Assembly (NCBI GenBank): GCA_964551995.1
Contig: CAZKFD010000013.1
Coordinates: 186,001-250,000, forward strand
Origin: DATKJS01 sp964551995
Lineage (GTDB): Bacteria; Acidobacteriota; Aminicenantia; Aminicenantales; Saccharicenantaceae
DNA: 64,000 nucleotides
Reading direction: 5' to 3'
Made by a program: the position numbers and the translations under genes. The notes beneath the pieces were generated by a model that ran no database searches, was not told the origin of the DNA, and saw only the letters and a list, made by a program, of their open reading frames with translations. Of the stretch, positions 1 through 7,471 are shown piece after piece (the first letter of the stretch is position 1; every line of letters begins with the position of its first letter).

Positions 1-47
1 TTCCAGAGGATGACGTTCGTCCCCGCGGCGGACGAGGAGACCAGGGC

Positions 48-1130
48 ATGACGGAAGCTGCGCCGTTCGACGCTTGGCTCGACGTCCCGGTGGCAGGGAA
101 AGGGACGGAGGCTGCGGCGTTCGTCGTCATCCGCGGCCGGAGGCTGGCTGCCGCATTCGCCGACTATGGGCTTCCGGGGAGAAGGGGCACACCGTTCGTC
201 CGTGTCACCCCCGTTGCTTCCGTCGAGGCGAAATGGGGGGACCCTTTCGAGGTCCTGTCGGCGGGGGGCCGCCGGCTGGGCCGGGGGACCGTCCTCCTTC
301 CCCGCCTTCCTCGTGCCGTGGAGCTCAAGATGACCAAGAGGCGGGCGCTGCTCGAAGGCCTGTCCCGCGGCGAGAGGGAAATGCTCCTCGCGTTCGCCGA
401 GATGAAGGGCATCCAGGGGCTCCGGGAGGAGGAGCTGACATTTCTCTGCCGCCTCGACCGGCCCCGGCTCGAGGCCCTGGCCAGCACCCTCGAGGGGGAG
501 GGCCGGCTGAGGATTCTCTCGTTCTCCCCCCTGGTGGTCGTCTCACAGGAGAGCCTGGATTTTCTCCGGCGGAGGCTCTCGGCATATCTCGCCCAGTTCC
601 ACAAGAAGCACCCGGGGCGCAAGGGCGTCGGGATCGATAATATCGAGAAGAGGTTCGGCCTGGCCAGGAACATCATTCTCCTCGCGCTCCGGAGCCTGGT
701 CCGGGACGGCCTGGCGACCTTTGAGGACGGCGTGGCGGCACTGGCCGGGTTCCACCTGTCCCTCTCGGGCGAAGACGAAAGGCTCCTGGGCGAGCTCGAG
801 TCCATGATCCTCAAGGGCGAGTTCGCGGCTATGTCCCTGGATGACCTGCGGACAAGCCTTCGCCTGACGCGGGGGAAGCTGCAGGCGTTGCTCTCGGTCC
901 TGGCGGAGAGGGAAAAGATCGTCAAGGGGAAGGACGGCTTTTTCCTGCACTCCCGGTGGTTGGACGAGCTCATTCAGAGGATCCGCGGGTCGGGGCGGAA
1001 GGAGCTGACTGTGGCCGACTTCAAGGCGATCACCGGGCTGACCCGGAAGTATGCGATCCCGCTCCTTGAGCTTCTGGACGAGATGGGAGTCACGCGCCGC
1101 AAGGGCGCCGTCCGCGACGTCCTGCGCTAG
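48..1130 (+). CDS. selB: Selenocysteine-specific elongation factor SelB, C-terminal part
   Basis: SelB delivers Sec-tRNA to UGA codons followed by a SECIS element; its C-terminal winged-helix domains bind that RNA. The last 90 residues match the SelB terminal winged helix, including RKYAIPLLELLDEMGVTRR, and an FHKKHPGRKG segment matches an earlier winged helix. Residues 1-95 look like the end of EF-Tu-like domain III. The GTPase domain (G1-G5 motifs) is not in this ORF. The ATG at 48 overlaps, as ATGA, the stop of another frame that runs in from the window edge and ends FQRMTFVPAADEETRA. SelB may therefore be encoded in two coupled ORFs, or be split by an indel. Identity is firm; whether the gene is intact is unknown. 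Confidence 0.8.
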   Translation: MTEAAPFDAWLDVPVAGKGTEAAAFVVIRGRRLAAAFADYGLPGRRGTPFVRVTPVASVEAKWGDPFEVLSAGGRRLGRGTVLLPRLPRAVELKMTKRRALLEGLSRGEREMLLAFAEMKGIQGLREEELTFLCRLDRPRLEALASTLEGEGRLRILSFSPLVVVSQESLDFLRRRLSAYLAQFHKKHPGRKGVGIDNIEKRFGLARNIILLALRSLVRDGLATFEDGVAALAGFHLSLSGEDERLLGELESMILKGEFAAMSLDDLRTSLRLTRGKLQALLSVLAEREKIVKGKDGFFLHSRWLDELIQRIRGSGRKELTVADFKAITGLTRKYAIPLLELLDEMGVTRRKGAVRDVLR

Positions 1131-1146
1131 AGCCGCTGCGCGCGGG

Positions 1147-3201
1147 TCACTTCTTTTCGACCCGCGCCTCGTCGTCCGGTTTTTTGTCGTCCTTTTTCTT
1201 GAGGGCCGTTTTGAGCAGGTCGGCGAAGATGCCGAACTTCGGCTCCTCCTTGGGCGCAGGTTTGAATTCCTCTTTCTTCTCCCGGGCGCGCGTTTCCGGG
1301 CCTTCCTCTTCCTTCTCCTTGATGGCGGACAGCGCCTCGAGCACGGACTCTTCCTCTTCGATCTTCTCCTCGATGACGCGCCGCTCGCTCTTTTTCGGCC
1401 TCTGGAGCTTTTCCCCTTCGGCCTTTGGCTTCTTTTTCTTAAACGGTTTCTCTTTCTTGGCGGCGGGCGGCGCGGCCTCGGGCTTGGCCCGTTCGGCAGC
1501 CGGCGGGGCGGTGGGCGGCGCGGCCCCGGGTTCCTCGAGGCCGAAGGCCTGGCCCTCCTCTTCGATCAGGCCCTCTCCGGCTGCGGCGGCCTCGCCGAGG
1601 AAGGACGGCGCTTCGGCGGGGAATTCTGCCGGTGCTTCTTCCGCCGGAAGCGAGGGTTCCTGATAGATGAACAACCCCTTTTTTTTCTCGGACTTGGTGA
1701 ACTCGGGCGAGTTGAGGAGGGTGAACTCCACGTCCTCCTGGGTCGTCTGCCGCAGAATGTCGACGAGATGATAGGCCCTCAGGAAGTGTAGGGAGTGGGA
1801 GGCGGCGCCCGGAGCGAAGTTCTTGAAGATGAGGACGAGGAGATCCTTGAGGTCGAGCGCGGCGGCCTCGGCATGGAGTCCCAGGAGCTTGGTCATCGTT
1901 TCGCGCTCGATATAGATGATTTTGTTGGGCTCGGCGAAGGAGAAACTCTCCTCACCCGCGTCGCGGAACTCATCCTTTTCGAAATCGTATCCCGGGCGCG
2001 AGACGGAGGTCTTTTTCTTGGATTTCTTGATCCAGAAATTGAAAACCTGCGGCCCGGTCTTTTCGAGGGTCAGGCTCGTCCCTTGAGGAATGTTGGCCTG
2101 GGTGTAGAACTCCGAGAGGCCGAGGAAGAAGTTGTCGTTCGGATAATAAAATACGGTATAGGACTTGTTCTCCTCGGGGTCGGTGAATGTGTATTCCCGG
2201 GCGCGCGAGAGCTCCTTGTTGAGGCTCCGGGGGACTTTAAGCCCTCCCGAGAGGATCTCCCTCCAGGTCAGATAAACCTTGATCGGGAAGGCCTGGACGA
2301 CGCTCATCTCGGGCTTTTCGACCTCCTCGAGGTCGGGGACGCGAGCCATAGAGGCCGAGAGGGGCAAGCCTTCCGGAAGGGCATTGAGGATCCTTTTGAG
2401 ATGCCATTTTCCCCAGCCGGCCTCGGACATGAGGATGAATTCCTTCTTGTATTTCTTCTCGAGGAGGATATCGAGGCTTAAGCAGGCGAGCTCGAAGAGG
2501 TCGCTCGAGGCCTCGAGCCCGAAATGCTTCCTGACCAGATCCTCGGTGGCGGCCGATTGCCCGCTCCCGGCGAAATCACCTTCGATCTCCTTGATCCGGT
2601 CCTCGGGGAAGTCCACCCGCTTCGCCGCGACCTGCCAATGATCGTCCCAGCCGAAGAACTTCGGGTTCTTGGCGAGCTCGGCCCGGAGGTGCTTTTCGAG
2701 CGTCTTGAGGTCCTTCTCGGTCATCGGCAGCTCGGTCAACCGGGGGTCGTTCTCCTTGGCGATCAGCTCAGGGGGCTGGTTCCGGCCGTTCATGTTGGCG
2801 GGGAGGAGGACCAGGGTTCTGGTCTTCTTCATGTAGTCGACGTACTTGCGGAAAACGCCGCCGCCCGGATAATCGACCTCGAGCATATCGCAGTCGAAAT
2901 TCTTATAGAACGTCTTGGAGACGACCTGGAGGATGACCGCCCCCTGAAAGTGCTCGACGGCCTTGCTCCCGACGGTCAGGGGTTCGTCGTATTCCTTGTA
3001 GATGAAATCCCCCACTTCGTACCGGCAGTTCGGGTCGTATTTCTTGACGTCCTGCATCCGCTGGCTGGCTGTCTTCTCGAAGGCCAGCCTCTCGGCCAGG
3101 GCCTTGGCCGTCTGGGGGTGTGATGTCCGGCCGAGTTCCTGTTCGACGAGGGCGATATCGCTCTCGGTCACCATGGTGAGGTTACTCGTTTCGCTGCTCA
3201 T
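1147..3201 (-). CDS. Uncharacterised 684-residue protein with a charged C-terminal tail
   Basis: I do not recognise this family. The first 530 or so residues look folded, with mixed aromatic and hydrophobic spacing and no signal peptide or membrane segment, so the protein is probably cytoplasmic. Roughly the last 150 residues are low-complexity Ala/Pro/Glu followed by Lys/Glu-rich sequence, ending in a short amphipathic stretch (FGIFADLLKTALKKK). The ATG at 3201 overlaps the argF stop as ATGA, so it is translationally coupled as the last gene of the GTPase-arcC-argF operon. A longer reading frame upstream of this ATG only shadows argF. It ends tail-to-tail with selB, 16 bp apart. The coupling hints at a role linked to carbamoyl-phosphate metabolism, but that is inference only. 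Confidence 0.75.
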   Translation of the reverse strand: MSSETSNLTMVTESDIALVEQELGRTSHPQTAKALAERLAFEKTASQRMQDVKKYDPNCRYEVGDFIYKEYDEPLTVGSKAVEHFQGAVILQVVSKTFYKNFDCDMLEVDYPGGGVFRKYVDYMKKTRTLVLLPANMNGRNQPPELIAKENDPRLTELPMTEKDLKTLEKHLRAELAKNPKFFGWDDHWQVAAKRVDFPEDRIKEIEGDFAGSGQSAATEDLVRKHFGLEASSDLFELACLSLDILLEKKYKKEFILMSEAGWGKWHLKRILNALPEGLPLSASMARVPDLEEVEKPEMSVVQAFPIKVYLTWREILSGGLKVPRSLNKELSRAREYTFTDPEENKSYTVFYYPNDNFFLGLSEFYTQANIPQGTSLTLEKTGPQVFNFWIKKSKKKTSVSRPGYDFEKDEFRDAGEESFSFAEPNKIIYIERETMTKLLGLHAEAAALDLKDLLVLIFKNFAPGAASHSLHFLRAYHLVDILRQTTQEDVEFTLLNSPEFTKSEKKKGLFIYQEPSLPAEEAPAEFPAEAPSFLGEAAAAGEGLIEEEGQAFGLEEPGAAPPTAPPAAERAKPEAAPPAAKKEKPFKKKKPKAEGEKLQRPKKSERRVIEEKIEEEESVLEALSAIKEKEEEGPETRAREKKEEFKPAPKEEPKFGIFADLLKTALKKKDDKKPDDEARVEKK

Positions 3202-4127
3202 TTCTTGCCTTTTTTCCCCATGAGGAGAGTGAGGATGACTTTCTGGGCGTGAAGCCGGTTCTCGGCTTGGTCGTAGACGATGGAGTTCGAAGAATCGATG
3301 ACTTCGTCCGTGACCTCCTCGCCCCGGTGGGCCGGCAGGCAGTGCATGAAAACGGCATCCTTTTTGGCCCGGGACATAAGCCGCGAGTTGACCTGGAAGG
3401 GGGCGAAGATGCGGGCCCGCTTGTCCTTCTCCGCCTCCTGCCCCATGGAGGCCCACACGTCCGTGTAGACGGCATCGGCGCCCGCCGCGGCCTCCTCGGG
3501 TGAATCGGTGAGCATGAGATCGAAGCCGGTCTCCGATCCGTCCTCGCGGGCCATGCGGACAATCTCAGGACGCGGGCCGTATCCCGCCGGAGAGGCCACA
3601 GCCATCTTCACCCCGGCCCGGGCGGAGGCCAGAAGCAGGCTGTGGCAGACGTTGTTCCCGTCGCCGACGTAGGCCAGCTTGAGGCCGTGAAGGGAGCCCT
3701 TGTGCTCCTTGAGGGTGAAGACGTCGGCCATGGCCTGGCAGGGGTGGGAGAGGTCGGTCAGCGCGTTGATGACGGGGACCCGCGCGCTTTGGGCCAGTCC
3801 GACCGCGATCTCGTGCCCAAAGGTCCGGATCATGATCCCGTCGACCCAGCGCTCGAGGTTTTTCCCGATGTCGGCGACGCTTTCGCGGCTCCCCATCTGG
3901 ATGTCCGCGGGGGCCAGGTAGACGGCTTCGCCGCCGAGCTGGAGCATCCCCACCTCGAACGTCATGCGGGTTCTTAGGGAGGGCTTTTGGAAGATCATGG
4001 CTAGGATCTTGTACTCGAGGGCCCGCCGGAACTTGAGCGGCCGTCTCTTCATCTCGGCCGCGAGGTCGAGGACCTGGCTGAATTCGTAGAGGCTCAGATC
4101 ATGAACCGAGAGAAAATCTTTCTCCAT
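3198..4127 (-). CDS. argF: Ornithine carbamoyltransferase
   Basis: Catalyses carbamoyl phosphate plus ornithine to citrulline and phosphate, or the reverse phosphorolysis. The 309-residue length is normal. The carbamoyl-phosphate loop reads KPSLRTR, where many family members have STRTR. The HPCQ motif is present (LSHPCQAMADV), as is the ornithine-side HCLPAHRGEEVTDEV motif. The ATG at 4127 lies 11 bp after the arcC stop. Adjacency to carbamate kinase suggests a catabolic, ATP-yielding role as well as, or instead of, arginine synthesis; no arginine deiminase is in the window. A paralogous transcarbamylase with another amine substrate cannot be excluded. Confidence 0.9.
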   Translation of the reverse strand: MEKDFLSVHDLSLYEFSQVLDLAAEMKRRPLKFRRALEYKILAMIFQKPSLRTRMTFEVGMLQLGGEAVYLAPADIQMGSRESVADIGKNLERWVDGIMIRTFGHEIAVGLAQSARVPVINALTDLSHPCQAMADVFTLKEHKGSLHGLKLAYVGDGNNVCHSLLLASARAGVKMAVASPAGYGPRPEIVRMAREDGSETGFDLMLTDSPEEAAAGADAVYTDVWASMGQEAEKDKRARIFAPFQVNSRLMSRAKKDAVFMHCLPAHRGEEVTDEVIDSSNSIVYDQAENRLHAQKVILTLLMGKKGKK

Positions 4128-4138
4128 CGCGGATACTC

Positions 4139-5089
4139 CTATGCCGAAGCGACGATCCGGGTCCCCGATCGGCCGCGCAGCGCGGCCTTGAGGTGGGAGT
4201 CCTTCGTGATCAGAACCTCCTGGCCGCCGGCCTCGATGTATTCGACGGCGGCCAGGATCTTGGGGCCCATGGACCCCGGGGGGAACTGACCGTCCTCCAG
4301 GAGCTTACGGGCCTCCTGGACGGTGAGGACCGGCGCGTCCTGCTGGTCCGGCCGGCCGAAATTGATATAGACCTTCTCGACGGCGGTCAGGATGATGAAC
4401 AGGTCGACGCCGACCTCGCGGGCGAGCAGACTGGCCGCATAGTCCTTGTCGATCACGGCCTCGACCCCCTCGAAGACGCCCCGGGCGTTGATGATGACCG
4501 GGATGCCCCCGCCCCCGGCGGCGACGACGATCCTTCCGGCCTGGACGAGGTCCCGGATGACCCCTTTGGGTACGACGTCGATCGGCCTGGGGGACGGCAC
4601 GACGCGGCGGTAGCCGCGGCCAGCGTCCTCGACCATGACGCACGTCTTCTTCCGGGCCAGGAGCTGGGCCCGGTACTTCGAATAGAAGGGCCCCACGGGC
4701 TTGGTCGGGTTCGCGAAGGCGGGGTCGTCGCCGGCCACGACCACTTGGGTGACCAGGGAGGCGACCTCCTTGTCGAGTGAGGCGCGGCGCAGCTCGTTCG
4801 TGATCGCGCGCTCAAGCATGAAGCCCATGCTGCCTTCGGTCATGGCGTTGCAGACGTCGAGCGAGTACGGCGGGATCTTGGTCACCGCCTCTTCCATCTG
4901 GATGAGGAGGTTCCCGACCTGGGGCCCGTTGCCGTGGACGACGATGAGCTCATAGCCCTTGCGAACGATATGGACCATGAGCTCGGCCGCCTTCCGGGCG
5001 TTCCGCATCTGCTCGGCCTGCAGGCCCCGCTGGTTTTCCGGGAGCAGGGCGTTGCCGCCGAAGGCGATGAGCGCGATTTTCGGCTTCAT
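4139..5089 (-). CDS. arcC: Carbamate kinase
   Basis: Interconverts carbamoyl phosphate plus ADP with carbamate plus ATP. The 316-residue protein shows amino-acid-kinase family hallmarks: the N-terminal glycine loop AFGGNAL, VVHGNGPQVG, the AAGGGGIPV segment, and the C-terminal PPGSMGPKI motif typical of carbamate kinases. The start ATG is 8 bp from the stop of the upstream GTPase gene and the gene is followed 11 bp later by argF, so all three should share one mRNA. Together with the transcarbamylase this would allow substrate-level phosphorylation from citrulline or another carbamoylated compound. Confidence 0.93.
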   Translation of the reverse strand: MKPKIALIAFGGNALLPENQRGLQAEQMRNARKAAELMVHIVRKGYELIVVHGNGPQVGNLLIQMEEAVTKIPPYSLDVCNAMTEGSMGFMLERAITNELRRASLDKEVASLVTQVVVAGDDPAFANPTKPVGPFYSKYRAQLLARKKTCVMVEDAGRGYRRVVPSPRPIDVVPKGVIRDLVQAGRIVVAAGGGGIPVIINARGVFEGVEAVIDKDYAASLLAREVGVDLFIILTAVEKVYINFGRPDQQDAPVLTVQEARKLLEDGQFPPGSMGPKILAAVEYIEAGGQEVLITKDSHLKAALRGRSGTRIVASA

Positions 5090-5096
5090 TGACGGT

Positions 5097-6401
5097 TCAG
5101 AACCTCCTGAGCACGTCCTTGAGCGCCGGCGTGCCGATCTCCTCGAGATCGTAGCCGACCCGGAGGATGGGCTTTCGGACCTTGATGACCCGGGTGATGT
5201 CGATGGGGGTCGCGCTGACGACCAGGTCGCAATCGACGGCCTCGATCGTCTGGGCCAGTTCGCGTGTCTGCTTCTCGCCGTAGCCCATGGCCGGCAGGAC
5301 GTCGTCCAGGTGGTTATACTTCTCGAAGGTCTTCTTGATCGAGCCGACGGCGAAGGGCCGCGGGTCGACGATCTGGGCGGCGCCGTACTTGCGGGCGGCG
5401 ACGATGCCGGCGCCGTACTTCATGCCCCCGTGGGTGAGGGTCGGGCCGTCCTCGATGACGAGGACGCGCTTGCCCGTGATCCGGCCGCCGTCCTTGACGA
5501 TGGTCGGGGAATTGGCGCGAATGATGGTCGCCTTGGGGTTGACCTTCTTGGCGTTGGCGAGGACCGTCTCGATGCCTTCCGGCGTCGCCGTGTCCATCTT
5601 GTTGACGACGATGACGTTGGCCCGGCGGAAGTTGACCGCGCCCGGGTAATAGGAGACTTCGTGCCCGGCCCGGTGCGGGTCGGCGACGACGATCTCGAGG
5701 TCCGACTTGTAGAAGGGAAAGTCATTGTTGCCGCCGTCCCAGAGGATGACGTCGGCCTCCTTCTCGGCCTGGCGGAGGATGGCGCCGTAGTCGACGCCGG
5801 CGTAGACGATGATGCCCCTGTCGATGTGGGGTTCGTACTCCTCGCGCTCCTCGATTGTGCACTCGTTCTTGTCGAGGTCGGCGTAGGTGGCGAAGCGCTG
5901 GACCTTCTGCTTGGCGAGGTCGCCGTAGGGCATGGGGTGGCGGATGGCGGCGACTCGACGGCCCTTCTCCCTGAGGATGGTGGCCACCTTGCGGCTCGTC
6001 TGGCTCTTGCCCGAGCCGGTGCGGACGGCGCAGACGGAAACGACGGGCCTGCGGCTCTTGATCATCGTATCGTCCGGGCCGAGGAGGACGAAGTTGGCCC
6101 CGGCGGCCAGAACCTGAGAGGCCTTTTGCATGACATATTCGTAGGAGAGGTCGCTGTAGGCGAGGTGGACGTCGTCGACCTTGTGCTTGGCGATGAGCTC
6201 GTTGAGATCGGCTTCTGCTTCGATGGGGATGCCCCTGGGGTAGAGGTTCCCCGCGAGTTCGGAAGGATAGCACCGGCCCGCGATATCCGGGATTTGGGTG
6301 GCCGTGAAGGCCAGGACACGGTAATCGGGATTGTTGCGGAAATAGGTGTTAAAATTGTGAAAATCGCGGCCGGCGGCCCCCATAATGATGACTTTTTTCA
6401 A
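5097..6401 (-). CDS. Predicted GTPase related to cyclic 2,3-diphosphoglycerate synthetase
   Basis: The 434-residue protein has a Rossmann-like N-terminal domain (KKVIIMGAAGRDFHNFN), then a P-loop (RTGSGKSQTSRK, about residue 127) and a GTPase-type VVNKMD motif, as in archaeal cyclic 2,3-diphosphoglycerate synthetase and the bacterial predicted-GTPase family. Bacterial members are known next to carbamate kinase and transcarbamylase genes, as here. Their substrate is unproven; making the archaeal solute is not assumed. The start is TTG at 6401, preceded by AAAGGAG at good spacing. It is the first gene of the operon and has a promoter at 6481-6509. Confidence 0.78.
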   Translation of the reverse strand: MKKVIIMGAAGRDFHNFNTYFRNNPDYRVLAFTATQIPDIAGRCYPSELAGNLYPRGIPIEAEADLNELIAKHKVDDVHLAYSDLSYEYVMQKASQVLAAGANFVLLGPDDTMIKSRRPVVSVCAVRTGSGKSQTSRKVATILREKGRRVAAIRHPMPYGDLAKQKVQRFATYADLDKNECTIEEREEYEPHIDRGIIVYAGVDYGAILRQAEKEADVILWDGGNNDFPFYKSDLEIVVADPHRAGHEVSYYPGAVNFRRANVIVVNKMDTATPEGIETVLANAKKVNPKATIIRANSPTIVKDGGRITGKRVLVIEDGPTLTHGGMKYGAGIVAARKYGAAQIVDPRPFAVGSIKKTFEKYNHLDDVLPAMGYGEKQTRELAQTIEAVDCDLVVSATPIDITRVIKVRKPILRVGYDLEEIGTPALKDVLRRF

Positions 6402-6480
6402 GGTGTTATGCTCCTTTCAAAATAGAAAAACCTCTCCTCCCGACATTTTCCTGTATTCGGTTGTCAAGAAGGAAATAGGA

Positions 6481-6509
6481 AGTATATTACAATAAGGGAC
6501 CTGATGCAA
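6481..6509 (-). promoter_or_regulatory. Sigma70-like promoter of the GTPase-arcC-argF operon
   Basis: On the minus strand, TTGCAT and TATACT are separated by 17 bp. The -10 lies about 80 bp upstream of the TTG start at 6401. A second TTGACA (plus positions 62-67 of the 6400s, i.e. 6462-6467) lies downstream without a convincing -10. Confidence 0.55.
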
Positions 6510-6548
6510 CTCAGGCGACAAGGCGGGGCCGGGGACAGGCCCCCCCTC

Positions 6549-6689
6549 TCATCCCTTGTGGCCCGGCCGGCCCGCCGCCCGGGGGCGGCGGGCGTCTTTC
6601 CGGAAATCTGACGGCCGCATCCTCGGGGGGAGGGGCTTTCTTGTCTGCTGCCAGACGGGTTTTTGACGGCGGTTGATCGGATGAGACAT
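6549..6689 (-). CDS. Possible small basic protein (46 residues)
   Basis: An ATG at 6689 is preceded by a very strong ribosome binding site (GGAGGGAGG), 16 bp after the stop of the YfcE-like gene, and reads 46 codons to TGA. The product is Arg/Pro/Lys-rich with no cysteine pair or membrane helix. Its last third runs through a GC-rich hairpin (CCGCCGCC region near 6580-6600). The strong ribosome binding site and operon position favour a real gene; the short length and GC-biased composition argue against it. No family is recognised. Confidence 0.4.
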   Translation of the reverse strand: MSHPINRRQKPVWQQTRKPLPPRMRPSDFRKDARRPRAAGRPGHKG

Positions 6690-6705
6690 AACGGCCTCCC
6701 TCCTG

Positions 6706-7191
6706 TTATTTCAGGGGTACGATGTCGACGGCCATCGTCCGGGGCTCGAGCAGGGCCGCGGTGCTCTTCCCCGTGAGCCACCCTCCGGCCTCGCCCGGGT
6801 TGACCACAAGAATCCCGTTCCGCCGCTCGCAGAGCGGCCTGTGGGTGTGGCCGAAGATAATGATGTCGCACGACCGTCCGGCGATGTAGCCGTCCACAGG
6901 ACGGTCCAGATGGGTCACGATATAGCGGAGCCCCCCATGGGTGAACGCGAGGGGCGCTTCCCGAATCTCCCCCCAACCGGAGAAGGCCTCGGCCAAGCCA
7001 GCCCTTTCGCCGTCGCAGTTGCCGAAGATAGCCTGGACGGGGCAGCGCAGGACCCGGAGTTCCCAGGCGGCGAACGGGGCGACGAAATCCCCGGCGTGGA
7101 TCACGAGCTCGCAGCCAGCGTCGTTGAACAGGCGGACGGCTTCCCTGACCGTAACCAGGTTGTCGTGGGTGTCGGACAGGAGGCCGATCAT
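6706..7191 (-). CDS. YfcE/MJ0936-family metallophosphoesterase
   Basis: A cytoplasmic calcineurin-like phosphodiesterase of about 161 residues. All metal-ligand motifs are visible in order: LSDTHDN, HAGDF, GNCD, THLD and GHTH. The family hydrolyses phosphodiesters such as model nucleotides, and the physiological substrate is usually unknown. I chose ATG 7191 because MIGLLSDTHDN begins at the first beta strand and AGAGAGGAG lies upstream; a TTG three or six bases earlier is possible. A TATAAT at about 7213-7218 on the minus strand could be its -10 box, with no clear -35. Confidence 0.88.
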   Translation of the reverse strand: MIGLLSDTHDNLVTVREAVRLFNDAGCELVIHAGDFVAPFAAWELRVLRCPVQAIFGNCDGERAGLAEAFSGWGEIREAPLAFTHGGLRYIVTHLDRPVDGYIAGRSCDIIIFGHTHRPLCERRNGILVVNPGEAGGWLTGKSTAALLEPRTMAVDIVPLK

Positions 7192-7255
7192 CAACAAGCT
7201 CCTCTCTGCCGAATTATAGCCCATTTCCCCCGGTCCGGCCAGACGCTTCCGAGTA

Positions 7256-7284
7256 TTGACAGCCCCGGCTGAATTCCTTAAGAT
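7256..7284 (+). promoter_or_regulatory. Promoter of the tRNA-Val gene
   Basis: TTGACA (7256-7261) and TAAGAT (7279-7284) are separated by 17 bp. Initiation near 7291 would give a short leader before the tRNA at 7310. Read-through could also supply the long thrS-nadK run, since no other clear promoter precedes thrS. Confidence 0.6.
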
Positions 7285-7309
7285 ATAAAGGCTTTAAAAA
7301 GCAAATGTT

Positions 7310-7384
7310 AGGCGCGTAGCTCAGTGGGAGAGCGCTTCCTTGACGCGGAAGAGGCCGTGGGTTCAATCCCCTCCGCGCCTACCA
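7310..7384 (+). tRNA. tRNA-Val (anticodon GAC)
   Basis: A complete cloverleaf folds by eye. The acceptor stem AGGCGCG pairs with CGCGCCT, the D arm is GCTC/GAGC, the anticodon stem CTTCC/GGAAG encloses the loop TTGACGC with GAC at 34-36, and the T loop is TTCAATC. CCA is encoded, with discriminator A. The T stem carries one apparent U-U opposition (positions 50-64). GAC reads GTC and GTT valine codons. The gene sits alone, 87 bp before thrS. Confidence 0.93.
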
Positions 7385-7411
7385 CTTGATTCACGCGGTC
7401 AGTACTCAAAA

Positions 7412-7427
7412 GGCCCGGGAACGGGCC
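7412..7427 (+). other. Short GC hairpin between tRNA-Val and thrS
   Basis: GGCCCG-GGAA-CGGGCC is a perfect 6-bp stem with a 4-nt loop, preceded by AAAA and followed by GGATTTG. The lack of a T run makes it a weak terminator candidate. It could be a leader element of thrS or a tRNA 3'-trailer processing signal. No T-box motif was seen. Confidence 0.35.
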
Positions 7428-7471
7428 GGATTTGATGCGCCTGTCCTTGTGAACCATAACGGTCATAGAGA

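Noticed and set aside
49..51. TGA as a selenocysteine codon joining the two SelB frames
   Set aside because: Reading through it in frame 1 gives GKLRRSTLG-like sequence that does not match SelB, whereas the ATG 48 frame does.
7385..7471. A T-box or attenuator upstream of thrS
   Set aside because: The 87-bp interval is too short and has no T-box consensus or anti-terminator; only a 6-bp hairpin is seen.
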